Assembly: GCF_001586775.1 (NCBI RefSeq)
Contig: NZ_LQXS01000007.1
Coordinates: forward strand, 1-64,000
Reading direction: 5' to 3'
From: Sphingobacterium populi
GTDB taxonomy: Bacteria > Bacteroidota > Bacteroidia > Sphingobacteriales > Sphingobacteriaceae
Length of the DNA: 64,000 bases
The notes under the pieces are model-generated. The model did not search any database and had not been told where the DNA came from. It saw only the letters and a list, made by a program, of their open reading frames with translations. The position numbers and the translations under genes were made by a program. Shown one piece after another: positions 53,574 to 62,141 of this stretch. How positions within the stretch are numbered: the first letter of the stretch is position 1; each line of letters begins with the position of its first letter.

Positions 53574-54305
53574 ATGAGAATCCTAGTTTGCATTAGTCAT
53601 GTGCCGGACACAACGTCCAAAATCACTTTCAATAGTGACCACACCGAATTCAACCAGTCCGGTGTACAATTTATCATTAACCCATACGACGAAATCGCAT
53701 TATCGCGTGCTGTGGAGCTAGTTGAGGGAACTGACGGAACCGTTACGGTTATCAATGTCGGTGATGCTAGTACCGAGCCTACTATTCGAAAAGCATTAGC
53801 TGCTGGTGCTACTGATGCTGTACGCATCGATGCTGCACCTCGCGACGCATGGTTTGTAGCCAAGCAAATCGCGCAATATGCATCTGAACAATCCTTTGAT
53901 TTGATTCTAACCGGACGTGAATCAATTGATTTCAATGGCTCACAAGTAGCAGCCTTAGTAGGAGAATTACTAAATATTCCATCTGTATCGATCGTAAAGA
54001 AATTTGACATTCAGGATCGCGATATTACTATTGAGCGCGAGATCGAAGGTGGCAAAGAAGTGCTGAGCACTCAACTGCCCGTTATCTTGGGCACAGCAGA
54101 GGGAGTCGCAGAGCCAAGAATACCCAATATGCGCGGAATCATGTCTGCCCGGACCAAGCCTTTACAAGTTTTGCCGGCAGTAGACGTGCCTACCTTAAGC
54201 ACAATATCTAAATACGAATCTCCGGCGCCTCGTGGCCAGGTAGCTATGGTAGATGATGTGGAACAACTTGTAAACCTATTGCATACAAAAGCTAAGGTTT
54301 TATAA
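53574..54305 (+). CDS. etfB: Electron transfer flavoprotein beta subunit
   Basis: A 243-residue ETF beta: MRILVCISHVPDT start, INPYDEIALSRAVEL, DLILTGRESIDFNGSQVAALV (AMP/FAD-binding) and the GTAEGVAEPRIPNMRGIMSA region that corresponds to the docking loop for dehydrogenases. It forms a heterodimer with EtfA to carry electrons from acyl-CoA dehydrogenases. EtfA follows after 25 bases. Confidence 0.95.
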   Translation: MRILVCISHVPDTTSKITFNSDHTEFNQSGVQFIINPYDEIALSRAVELVEGTDGTVTVINVGDASTEPTIRKALAAGATDAVRIDAAPRDAWFVAKQIAQYASEQSFDLILTGRESIDFNGSQVAALVGELLNIPSVSIVKKFDIQDRDITIEREIEGGKEVLSTQLPVILGTAEGVAEPRIPNMRGIMSARTKPLQVLPAVDVPTLSTISKYESPAPRGQVAMVDDVEQLVNLLHTKAKVL

Positions 54306-54330
54306 TCAATACAAAAAAGAAAAAAATATC

Positions 54331-55308
54331 ATGGCAATACTTGTATATGTAGAGAATATAGAGGGCAAATTTAAAAAATCGGCCTTCGAGGTCGTTTCTT
54401 ACGCTAAAGCCATCGCTAATGAACAAGGAACCGATGTCACAGCGCTTTCTATCGGCAATGTCGCCGACGAAGAGTTGAACAAATTAGCAGGGTTTGGTGC
54501 TTCCAAAATTCTAAAGGTCGATCAAGATCAACTTAATCAGTTTATCAATAAAGCCTATGCCGCGGTTATAGCAGCTGCCGCTGCGAGCGAACAGGCAGAT
54601 CTCATTATACTATCCAACTCTTTTAGTGGTAAAGGGCTTGCACCGAGATTAGCTGCCAAGCTGGAGGCCGGTTTGGCAGACGGCGCGATGGAGTTACCCA
54701 CCTTTTCTGGGTCTGATCTGCAGGTCAAGAAGACTGCTTTCTCCAACAAAGCGTTTGCAACGGAAGTGATCACGGCAACTAAAAAAGTGATTGCAGTAAA
54801 TCCTAACTCGCATGAACCTGTACGTGATGAAGCAAGCGCAACAATTGAAACACTTACTCCTTCATTAGATGCTGCCGACCTCAACATTGTGATTAAAGAT
54901 ATCGTACGCGCTACCGATAAAATTTCTTTACCAGAAGCAGAAATTGTTGTATCCGCGGGTCGTGGCTTGAAAGGTCCAGAAAACTGGGCCATAATAGAAG
55001 AACTTGCTGAGGTACTGGGTGCAGCAACCGCTTGCTCCAAACCCGTGTCTGATGCCGGCTGGCGCCCTCATTCGGAGCATGTGGGCCAAACTGGAATTGT
55101 AGTGAGTCCCAATTTGTATATCGCAATTGGCATCTCAGGAGCCATTCAACATTTAGCCGGTGTTAGTTCGTCTAAAACAATAGTTGTCATCAACAAAGAT
55201 CCAGAAGCACCATTCTTCAAAGTAGCAGATTATGGTATTGTGGGCGATGCTTTAGAGATTGTACCAAAGCTGACCGCAGCGATACAGGCGCATAAAGCAA
55301 ACTCCTAA
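54331..55308 (+). CDS. etfA: Electron transfer flavoprotein alpha subunit
   Basis: A 325-residue ETF alpha. N-terminal domain (about 1-180) and C-terminal FAD domain with VSAGRGLKGPENWAIIEELA, ACSKPVSDAGWRPHSEHVGQTG, AIGISGAIQHLAG and VVINKDPEAPFFKVADYGIVGD, the classical FAD contacts. Sits in the order etfB-etfA-bifunctional nuclease-transporter. Confidence 0.96.
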   Translation: MAILVYVENIEGKFKKSAFEVVSYAKAIANEQGTDVTALSIGNVADEELNKLAGFGASKILKVDQDQLNQFINKAYAAVIAAAAASEQADLIILSNSFSGKGLAPRLAAKLEAGLADGAMELPTFSGSDLQVKKTAFSNKAFATEVITATKKVIAVNPNSHEPVRDEASATIETLTPSLDAADLNIVIKDIVRATDKISLPEAEIVVSAGRGLKGPENWAIIEELAEVLGAATACSKPVSDAGWRPHSEHVGQTGIVVSPNLYIAIGISGAIQHLAGVSSSKTIVVINKDPEAPFFKVADYGIVGDALEIVPKLTAAIQAHKANS

Positions 55309-55334
55309 GAAACAAATTGGTTAATTGCTGATTC

Positions 55335-55378
55335 AAAGGCAACCACGCTGTAAAAAATGGCCTGGTTGCTTTTTTTTG
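55335..55378 (+). terminator. Terminator of etfBA
   Basis: AAAGGCAACCA pairs with TGGTTGCTTTT (one G-T) around a 17-base loop, followed by a T8 run. Confidence 0.75.
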
Positions 55379-55391
55379 CTGTTAATATTCT

Positions 55392-55399
55392 CATCTTTG
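55392..55399 (+). promoter_or_regulatory. Weak -7 element upstream of the nuclease gene
   Basis: CATCTTTG (one mismatch to TAnnTTTG) lies about 94 bases before the ATG at 55493, just after the etfA terminator. Confidence 0.3.
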
Positions 55400-55492
55400 T
55401 AACGGAAACGGATCAACTTGGTCTTGGCCATCGAACAGAGATTTTTTCGAACGATAAAAAAGACTTCGCAAACGACCAACGGGACATTGTGC

Positions 55493-56158
55493 ATGAAGAA
55501 AATACAATTAGATATCGTAGGACTATCCTACAGTCAAACCCAGTCTGGCGCTTACGCGCTAGTATTAGGCGAAGTAGGAGGCAACCGGAGGTTACCCATC
55601 ATCATTGGTGGATTTGAAGCCCAAGCCATTGCGGTAGAAATTGAAAAAATGACCCCTAGCAGGCCACTGACGCATGATCTTTTCAAAACCTTTGCAGAAA
55701 CATTCTTCCTAACCGTTTCTGAAGTATTGATTTATAATCTGGTAGATGGTATTTTCTACGCTAAATTACACTGTCGAAACAAAGAGCAAGTAGTTACGGA
55801 GATTGACGCACGCACCTCAGATGCTGTCGCTTTGGCGGTTCGATTCAAATGCCCAATCTATACCTACGACTTTATCATGAGCTCAGCTGGAATAGTAATT
55901 GAAGGCAACGATTTCGCTTTCTTGGAGAATATTGAACGCTTTGAGAGTACGCACACGGGCAACGTACAGCAGGATGAGCCTTCGGACAATAAAGATGCAA
56001 AGGCTAACAATACTGCTCAAAATGCACCAGCTCCCGTTTCGCCATACACTTCCTTATCTCTAGAACAATTAGAAATCAATTTGGAAAAAGCGATACAAAA
56101 TGAGCAGTACGAGACCGCAGCGAAAATTCGCGACGAAATCGATCAAAGAAAAGCATAA
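55493..56158 (+). CDS. Bifunctional nuclease family protein (DUF151) with UVR motif
   Basis: A 221-residue protein: DUF151 domain (about 1-135: LDIVGLSYSQTQSGAYALVLGE, LPIIIGGFEAQAIAVEIE, RPLTHDLFKTF, IDARTSDAVALAVRFKCPIY), a low-complexity linker and a C-terminal UVR-type motif (LEINLEKAIQNEQYETAAKIRDEI). The DUF151-UVR architecture next to etfAB recurs in Bacteroidota as I recall. A nuclease role is reported for plant homologues; here it is not established. An earlier ATG at 55418 would add an unconserved stretch. Confidence 0.88.
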   Translation: MKKIQLDIVGLSYSQTQSGAYALVLGEVGGNRRLPIIIGGFEAQAIAVEIEKMTPSRPLTHDLFKTFAETFFLTVSEVLIYNLVDGIFYAKLHCRNKEQVVTEIDARTSDAVALAVRFKCPIYTYDFIMSSAGIVIEGNDFAFLENIERFESTHTGNVQQDEPSDNKDAKANNTAQNAPAPVSPYTSLSLEQLEINLEKAIQNEQYETAAKIRDEIDQRKA

Positions 56159-56198
56159 CAATCAAAATACATAGCATTTTTTCTTACTACTTTTTTAT

Positions 56199-57443
56199 AT
56201 GTCTATAAAATTGCGATTGACCATCATGAGTTTCCTCCAATTTTTTGTGTGGGGAGCGTGGTTGATTACTATTGGTGTCTACTGGTTTCAAAACAAAGGT
56301 TGGTCAGGCAATGATTTTGGAGCCGTATTTTCGACCTTAGGGATTTCTTCCTTAATAATGCCCGCGTTGACAGGTATTATTGCAGACAAATGGTTAAATG
56401 TGGAGAAGTTGTACGGTGTGCTGCACATCTTATTTGGTGCCATTTTTCTTTACCTGCCGCAAGTCGACGATCCAAACCAATTCTTTTGGATTATACTCGC
56501 GGCCATGTTTTGTTATATGCCGACCATCGCCTTATCCAATTCTATAGCCTACACTATTCTGGAGAAATCCAAGTTGGATGTCGTCAAAGTATTTCCGCCG
56601 ATTCGTGTATGGGGTACGATCGGTTTTATCGCTGCGATGTGGGTGACCAATTTATCCGGAAATAAAGCATCCGAAGGTCAGTTTTACCTTTCTGCATTTG
56701 CTGCATTCGCTTTAGGGATTTATGCATTTACTTTACCTGCCTGTCCACCGTTGCGTTCGAAATCCGAAAAATCCACCTTGGCAGGACAGCTCGGATTAAA
56801 GGCATTTCGCCTTTTTGCGAACTACAAAATGGCGCTTTTCTTCGTTTTCTCGATGTTTTTAGGTGCTGCATTGCAGCTTACGAATATGTATGGCGATACG
56901 TTTCTATCCCATTTTGAATCGTATCCAGAATATGCCGATTCGTTAATCGTACGCAATTCGACCATCATTATGTCCATTTCTCAGATTTCAGAGACGGTTT
57001 TCATTTTAGCAATTCCATTCTTTTTGAAGCGATTTGGTATTAAGCAAGTGATGTTGATCAGTATGTTGGCTTGGGTATTGCGCTTTGCGCTATTGGCATA
57101 CAGTGATCCAGCTGATGGCTTGTGGATGATCGTACTTTCATGTATTGTATATGGCATGGCCTTTGATTTTTTTAATATCTCGGGTTCTCTTTTTGTGGAA
57201 ACTTCCACCACGCCAGATATCCGCTCTTCGGCTCAAGGTATGTTTATGATGATGACTAACGGTTTTGGTGCTATCTTAGGTAGCCGCCTGAGTGGTTATG
57301 CGATAGATACTTTCTTGCTAGATGCACAGGGAAACATGATGTGGACGGAGATTTGGCTTTGCTTTGCCGGTTATTCGCTCGTGATCGCCTTCCTATTCTC
57401 CTTTATGTTTAAGCATAAGCACGATCCGGCGATTGCCGCCTAA
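56199..57443 (+). CDS. Nucleoside:proton symporter, MFS (NupG family)
   Basis: A 414-residue transporter with 12 helices. MSFLQFFVWGAWLITIGVYW, GAVFSTLGISSLIMPALTGIIADKW and FPPIRVWGTIGFIAAMW match the nucleoside:H+ symporter family, as does the C-terminal NGFGAILGSRLSGYAID. It imports nucleosides across the inner membrane. It lies 40 bases after the nuclease gene and is probably cotranscribed. Confidence 0.9.
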   Translation: MSIKLRLTIMSFLQFFVWGAWLITIGVYWFQNKGWSGNDFGAVFSTLGISSLIMPALTGIIADKWLNVEKLYGVLHILFGAIFLYLPQVDDPNQFFWIILAAMFCYMPTIALSNSIAYTILEKSKLDVVKVFPPIRVWGTIGFIAAMWVTNLSGNKASEGQFYLSAFAAFALGIYAFTLPACPPLRSKSEKSTLAGQLGLKAFRLFANYKMALFFVFSMFLGAALQLTNMYGDTFLSHFESYPEYADSLIVRNSTIIMSISQISETVFILAIPFFLKRFGIKQVMLISMLAWVLRFALLAYSDPADGLWMIVLSCIVYGMAFDFFNISGSLFVETSTTPDIRSSAQGMFMMMTNGFGAILGSRLSGYAIDTFLLDAQGNMMWTEIWLCFAGYSLVIAFLFSFMFKHKHDPAIAA

Positions 57444-57491
57444 CATTCCTTTAGAAAGATTTATTTCCAATCATAGACATTAATAAAACGG

Positions 57492-57521
57492 CAAATGCCT
57501 TAGGTTTCCCTAAGGCATTTG
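57492..57521 (-). terminator. Terminator at the 3' end of the GH92 gene
   Basis: CAAATGCCTTAGG/CCTAAGGCATTTG, a perfect 13-bp stem that includes the GH92 stop, followed on the minus strand by GCCGTTTTATT. It may also stop the transporter mRNA coming the other way. Confidence 0.65.
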
Positions 57522-59780
57522 AAATGATGGTGGCGGCGCATCGGCTCCCCAATCTCTATTGGGGCGATCGCCCATCTGAAATTCTAACACGCCGCCTTGC
57601 GCCAATTCCTGGTGGGTAAACCAGGGTTTGTCCCAAGTTTTGCCATTAAGCGTTGCCGACTGTATGTATTTATTTTTGGCAGAACGTCCGTTTGCACGAA
57701 TAGTGAATTCTTTGCCGTTTGATAATTTCATCGTGATGTTTTCGAAGAATGGTGTACCAATAGTATACACAGGAATACCTGGCGTTACAGGATAGAATCC
57801 AGCCATCGAAAAGACTAAAAACGCCGACATGCCACCGCCATCTTCATCACCAGGCATGCCCATCAAATCATTTCTAAACCATTGATGGATCAAATCATCA
57901 ATTCGCTTTTGCGACATCCACGGCTTGCCCGAGAAGTTATACAAATATGGAATGTGCAAGCTCGGCTCGTTGGCCATCGAAAATTGGCCGACGTTGCCGG
58001 TATGATCGGGCAATTGGCTGTAAAATTCAAATTTGCTTTTGCCAAGCGGTTCGCGGAAGGTGCGATCCAGCTCGTAATTAAATTGCTCCTTACCACCCAT
58101 CAACGAGATCAAATCACTGACATTGTGTGGTACATCCCAGCGGTATACCCAACCGTTGTTTTCTCCATAATATTCGCGCGCACCTTGTCCACCATCATAA
58201 CGGTAATCGAATGGCATAATAAATTTTCCGTCTTTATCTTTCGGGTGAAAGAATTTCGTTTCGGCATTATACAAGTTACGGTAGTTTAAGGCATTTTTCA
58301 AGAACAAATCAGCATCGGTAGTATGTCCCAGCGCTTGCGCCAATCTTCCCAAAGCCCATTCATCGTACGAAGTACCTAATGTAACGGCAATCGGCTGACG
58401 TCTTTCAAAACGATGTACTTCGGGCACCGTTTCTTCTTCACCCGGATATAATGCCGGAATGTAGCCATGTTTTTTATAAAAATCATCTAACCAACCGGCA
58501 GGTGCAGCCGACCAGGGAGCCAGTGTTTTCTCCTGTACGGCACGTTTCCCACTTTCATACGCTTTGTCGATTTCAAAGCTGCACAATCCTTTGGCGTACG
58601 CATCGGCAACCGTCACGACGCCGTGATTAGAATTCATTCTTCTAGAATCGCCTGTAATCTCTGGGAATGTTGGCATCCAGAATTGATCCATTTGCTCTGC
58701 CATGCGTACATACGATTGTAAAATATCTGACTCTACTTTCTCATCAATCAACAAGCGTAATGGATGTGTAGCACGATATGTATCCCAAATCCAGTCATCG
58801 GTATAGAAAGGACGAGAATCCGTGTGTACTTTGCCATCGAATGCACTAAAATAGCGATCGTCTTCACTGATATTTACAGGACGTTCAAAACATCGGTACA
58901 AAGAGGTGTAAAATACAGCGCGATCATCGGCTTTGCCGCCAGCAACCTGTACGGTAGATAGGCTTTCATTCCAGATATCGCGACCGGTATTGGCAACGCG
59001 TTGCACATCAAAGTGCGAAATCTCGCGTTGCAAATTGCGCTTGGCTTGCTCGGCATCGATAAATGAGATACCATATCGAAAATGCAAAGGCTGATCGCCT
59101 TTTGCGAAAGTAAACACCACAGCGGCTTGCTTGCCCGAGATTTCTGTTTTCTTGGTCAGTAATTTTCCATTCTCCAAGACCCCAGAAGAAGCGGCTTTCT
59201 GGTCAAACTCACCATATAAATATACGGTAGTATTATTTTGAAGTTGCTGCGAAGCGATTATGCTATTACCTTTGATCTGTACGCTACCCGATCCAGAGTT
59301 AAATACGATAGACTTATCTTTTCCTAGTAGAAAGTTCAACGCATAAATACCAGACTGATGCGATGGTGCATATTGTACGTCGATTTGTTCATCCAACAAT
59401 GATACCCCATAGTAATAAGGTTTGATCTCTTCGTTGTCATATGCATACGGATAGACATTTTTCCACGATTCTTGCGCTATGCTGTTCACCGGACTAAGAT
59501 TGAACGCTGAACGCCCGCGATGACTCGTGACGACCAAAGGCAATCCGCGTAACTGATCGGTCGTAAAGTCATTGCGCTCTGGATATACGCGAAGCATACT
59601 ATTGGGCAAATGAACTGTCGGGAAAGTAGGTACCAATAGGTGACTGATATTTCCCATATATGGATTTACGTAATCTACCGGTGTTTTGGGTTTTTGATTC
59701 ACCGGATCGGATTGAGCAAAAGTACCCTGAGAGAGCGCTATTGCACTTGATAACAAGAGTACGGATTTCAACTTAAACAT
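57510..59780 (-). CDS. GH92 family alpha-mannosidase
   Basis: A 756-residue exported glycosidase; signal peptide about 1-22 (ALSQGTFAQ). N-terminal beta-sandwich (about 30-260) and an (alpha/alpha)6 barrel with FYTDDWIWDTYRATHPL, MNSNHGVVTVADAYAKG, SMANEPSLHIPYLYNFSGKP and GMPGDEDGGGMSAFLVFSMAGFYPV, the metal- and catalysis-linked motifs of GH92. Hydrolyses alpha-mannosides with inversion; linkage not predictable. No SusCD pair or other CAZyme adjoins, so it is not in a visible PUL. Confidence 0.94.
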   Translation of the reverse strand: MFKLKSVLLLSSAIALSQGTFAQSDPVNQKPKTPVDYVNPYMGNISHLLVPTFPTVHLPNSMLRVYPERNDFTTDQLRGLPLVVTSHRGRSAFNLSPVNSIAQESWKNVYPYAYDNEEIKPYYYGVSLLDEQIDVQYAPSHQSGIYALNFLLGKDKSIVFNSGSGSVQIKGNSIIASQQLQNNTTVYLYGEFDQKAASSGVLENGKLLTKKTEISGKQAAVVFTFAKGDQPLHFRYGISFIDAEQAKRNLQREISHFDVQRVANTGRDIWNESLSTVQVAGGKADDRAVFYTSLYRCFERPVNISEDDRYFSAFDGKVHTDSRPFYTDDWIWDTYRATHPLRLLIDEKVESDILQSYVRMAEQMDQFWMPTFPEITGDSRRMNSNHGVVTVADAYAKGLCSFEIDKAYESGKRAVQEKTLAPWSAAPAGWLDDFYKKHGYIPALYPGEEETVPEVHRFERRQPIAVTLGTSYDEWALGRLAQALGHTTDADLFLKNALNYRNLYNAETKFFHPKDKDGKFIMPFDYRYDGGQGAREYYGENNGWVYRWDVPHNVSDLISLMGGKEQFNYELDRTFREPLGKSKFEFYSQLPDHTGNVGQFSMANEPSLHIPYLYNFSGKPWMSQKRIDDLIHQWFRNDLMGMPGDEDGGGMSAFLVFSMAGFYPVTPGIPVYTIGTPFFENITMKLSNGKEFTIRANGRSAKNKYIQSATLNGKTWDKPWFTHQELAQGGVLEFQMGDRPNRDWGADAPPPSFQMP

Positions 59781-60047
59781 AATTAGTTTATTTTTTTAGT
59801 GTTTCAATATAGGGATAATATATAAGTCTGGCGATACAAAAACGTTTTAGTGAATTATGAAAGTGATATTTGCACTATCTAGAGATTCTCTATGCATTTA
59901 TTCTCAAAGGTTTTTTGCAACATAACGAAAAAATTGTGTTTACAAATCTCATGGTATAGCGGTTTAGTAGCGTTTATTGCAGATTTGATAGCGAAAGATA
60001 ACAAGTGATAAAAAATATTTAAAAATAATTCGCACGTCAGATAATAT
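59781..60047. other. Gene-free stretch upstream of small RNA copy B
   Basis: First part of a 550-base gap (59781-60330). It should hold the GH92 promoter, but no clear TAnnTTTG was found on the minus strand. A 13-base palindrome TAGAGATTCTCTA lies at 59880-59892. The rest of the gap holds small RNA copy B and the next gene's promoter. Confidence 0.45.
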
Positions 60048-60075
60048 TGATATTCAAGTCGGCGTTATATATGTA
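60048..60075 (+). promoter_or_regulatory. Possible promoter of small RNA copy B
   Basis: TTG (60048-60050), 17-base spacer, TATATGTA (60068-60075, two mismatches to TAnnTTTG), then 5 bases to the conserved box, the same distance as in copy A. An overlapping TAAATTTT at 60074-60081 is an alternative. Confidence 0.4.
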
Positions 60076-60080
60076 AATTT

Positions 60081-60146
60081 TCATAATTTAGGTTAATAAT
60101 TGGTTTGGTTTAAATCCCGTAGCTCCCCGCTACGGGATTTATTTTT
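60081..60146 (+). ncRNA. Small RNA copy B: conserved 5' box plus CCCC-loop terminator
   Basis: The box at 60081-60105 (TCATAATTTAGGTT, A, ATAATTGGTT) differs from copy A at a single base. It is followed by a perfect 13-bp hairpin TAAATCCCGTAGC/GCTACGGGATTTA with loop TCCCC and a T-run. Stem sequence is unrelated to copy A, yet the apical C-TCCCC-G is identical, indicating the loop and the box are under selection while the stem only has to pair. Small transcripts of 60-70 bases are predicted from both copies. Family not recognised. Confidence 0.6.
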
Positions 60147-60282
60147 CAGCTATAGCCAAGCGGATTGTGCATTTTACCGATTTTTCATTTTCTATCTATT
60201 TTTCTGCCGAGCTAATCCATTCATTCACCGAAAAAATCCTGCTCCTGATCTATTATGCATTCTCTATGGAGCGTTTACGTGC

Positions 60283-60290
60283 TACTTTTG
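60283..60290 (+). promoter_or_regulatory. -7 promoter element of the NTF2-like gene
   Basis: TACTTTTG, an exact TAnnTTTG, 40 bases before the ATG at 60331, so this gene does not depend on transcription through small RNA copy B. Confidence 0.5.
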
Positions 60291-60330
60291 AACCATAGAA
60301 ACAAACAAAAAACTTTAAAACATAGAAATC

Positions 60331-60774
60331 ATGAAAAAATCAATCACCATCATCACAGCAGCTTTATTAATGATCGTAAGCTTCTCATCTTTCGCCGCAG
60401 CTCCTATTCATGCAGGCGCGTCTAACACATCTAACAAAACCTTGTCGGCTTATGTTGCATCGCTTACAGAGGGGCTTCACGATTACAACAAATTGTTGTT
60501 CACCAAAGACTTCGAGTACCGCAACGCAACTGACGTAACGGAAACTACGTATACCCGCAAGCAATATTTGCAATTCTTGAAAGCTAACAAAGGTTTAAAA
60601 TTTGATTGTGTTACTAGCTACCAAGTTTTGGATGAAACTGGCAATACGAGTTTGGCAAAAGTAACGATGGCATTCAAAGAATTTACACGAGTGGATTATG
60701 TAACTCTGCACTCCACTAGTGAAGGCTGGAAAGTTAGCAAAGTAATTACCACCTACCCTACCGATAAAAAGTAG
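60331..60774 (+). CDS. Secreted NTF2/SnoaL-like small protein
   Basis: A 147-residue exported protein; signal peptide about 1-24 (MKKSITIITAALLMIVSF, ends FAAAP). The mature part (about 40-147) reads like a compact NTF2-like fold: two N-terminal helices (LSAYVASLTEGLHDYNKLLF), TRKQYLQFLKANKG, then beta strands ending GWKVSKVITTYP. Catalytic residues are not assignable. Probably a binding protein of the envelope. Closed by the large palindrome downstream. Confidence 0.7.
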   Translation: MKKSITIITAALLMIVSFSSFAAAPIHAGASNTSNKTLSAYVASLTEGLHDYNKLLFTKDFEYRNATDVTETTYTRKQYLQFLKANKGLKFDCVTSYQVLDETGNTSLAKVTMAFKEFTRVDYVTLHSTSEGWKVSKVITTYPTDKK

Positions 60775-60804
60775 CTCGGCAAAAAGCACTTCATACTACC
60801 ATAT

Positions 60805-60852
60805 CGCAAAAAGCGCTTGATGAATAAGCTTATTCATCAAGCGCTTTTTGCG
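60805..60852. terminator. 48-base perfect palindrome, bidirectional terminator
   Basis: The 24 bases at 60805-60828 and 60829-60852 are exact reverse complements with no spacer (centre AAGCTT; core AAAAAGCGCTTGATG). Convergent genes flank it. In RNA, either strand forms a long hairpin, though T-runs lie inside the stem, not after it. Confidence 0.65.
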
Positions 60853-60870
60853 GTGAAGATGGATGAAAGG

Positions 60871-61872
60871 TTATTTATCTAACAACTTTGCCAGCAATTG
60901 ATGTAGCTCCTCACCTACTACATTGCGCGCTACGATGGTGCCATTAGAATCGATCAGAAAGTTGGAAGGGATAAAACGAACACCATACAAAGCAGGAGCT
61001 TCGGTATCCCAAAAATCAAGATCTGATACCTGTGTCCAATCCAGTTTATCATCTTCAATAGCTTTTAGCCAGGAGGATTTGGTACGATCCAGCGAAACGC
61101 CAAATACATCGAATCCCTTGTCTTTGTATTGCTGATATGCTTTGACGATATTTGGATTTTCTGCTCGACAAGGCGGACACCAGCCAGCCCAAAAATCCAA
61201 CAACACGTAATTGCCTTTGCCCAATTGATCAAAGAAGCGCACTTGATTACCTTCGGGATCAGTAGAAACAAAGTCAATTGCCTTCTTGCCAGGCAAGACC
61301 GCTTCTTGCTTAGTAGCCAAATCGTTGAGAATCTGTACATACTGGGTATTGGCTAAGGAAGGATCTAGCAGTGCCACATGTTCTCTAATTTCTTGCGGAG
61401 AGAGGTCGTATGAGTAGTTTCGAAATAAAGCAAAGGCTGCTACGATTGATTGGGGATCCTCTTTAATAAAATCTTTTGCCGTGATTTCACTAGCTCTCGT
61501 TTTGTATGCATCAAATTGTGCCTGCCATTTGGATCCAGATACTTTTGCTTTTCTCAAATCCTGATCTTTAGCCACCGTGATTTTGGTAGGTTGATCGTCC
61601 AAAAACACTTGCAATTCTGTACCACTAGGCTGTAAGCTTAAACCATATAATTCTGGTAGCGGAACTGCGGTCTTGAAAGCGAACTTTCCTTTGACCACTT
61701 GTGCAGAATCAACTAGTTTAAAGACCTTATTGTCGTAGCGTTGTAAGTAGATAGTGCCATTTTTCAATCCTTTTATCGTACCGGATAAGTTTAATGGGCG
61801 ACTTTCTTGGGCATAGCCCATAGCAAGTATTCCTACTAGAAAGCTGATGAATACAATTAGTTTTTTATACAT
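60871..61872 (-). CDS. TlpA-like thiol:disulfide oxidoreductase with DUF4369
   Basis: A 333-residue exported protein; signal peptide about 1-21 (ends GYAQ). N-terminal DUF4369 (about 25-120: LNLSGTIKGLKNGTIYLQRYDN, FKLVDSAQVVKGKFAF), a helical spacer, then a thioredoxin-like domain with YVLLDFWAGWCPPCRAENPNI (CPPC active site), DVFGVSLD and RFIPSNFLID (cis-Pro). It probably reduces periplasmic disulfides; the electron donor is unknown. Common in Bacteroidota. Confidence 0.92.
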   Translation of the reverse strand: MYKKLIVFISFLVGILAMGYAQESRPLNLSGTIKGLKNGTIYLQRYDNKVFKLVDSAQVVKGKFAFKTAVPLPELYGLSLQPSGTELQVFLDDQPTKITVAKDQDLRKAKVSGSKWQAQFDAYKTRASEITAKDFIKEDPQSIVAAFALFRNYSYDLSPQEIREHVALLDPSLANTQYVQILNDLATKQEAVLPGKKAIDFVSTDPEGNQVRFFDQLGKGNYVLLDFWAGWCPPCRAENPNIVKAYQQYKDKGFDVFGVSLDRTKSSWLKAIEDDKLDWTQVSDLDFWDTEAPALYGVRFIPSNFLIDSNGTIVARNVVGEELHQLLAKLLDK

Positions 61873-61995
61873 GTTAATTAGTATTATAAGTAAATGACGT
61901 TGAATAGATCTGCGGATAGGCGAAAGCTATTTTTCATGCACGAAGTTAGCCATATTTCAATAATCTACCAAATTAGTATACATTAATATTAACCC

Positions 61996-62003
61996 TAACT
62001 TCG
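61996..62003 (+). promoter_or_regulatory. Weak -7 element upstream of the oxidoreductase gene
   Basis: TAACTTCG (one mismatch to TAnnTTTG), about 138 bases before the ATG at 62142. Nothing else stands out in the divergent gap 61873-62141. Confidence 0.3.
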
Positions 62004-62141
62004 CTGTGCCTGACTATGCTGCCAGAAAAATATGACAACCGCATCACTATCCCAATAAAATCACTAACTTAAGAAATATTAAAAACCATTCTGATGGTCA
62101 ACTGTTTACTAAAAACCTATTGAACTAAAAAATACTTCCCT

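Noticed and set aside
60100..60291. Open frame of 63 codons on the plus strand
   Set aside because: It begins inside the conserved small RNA, runs through its terminator and the next promoter, and has no recognisable protein features.
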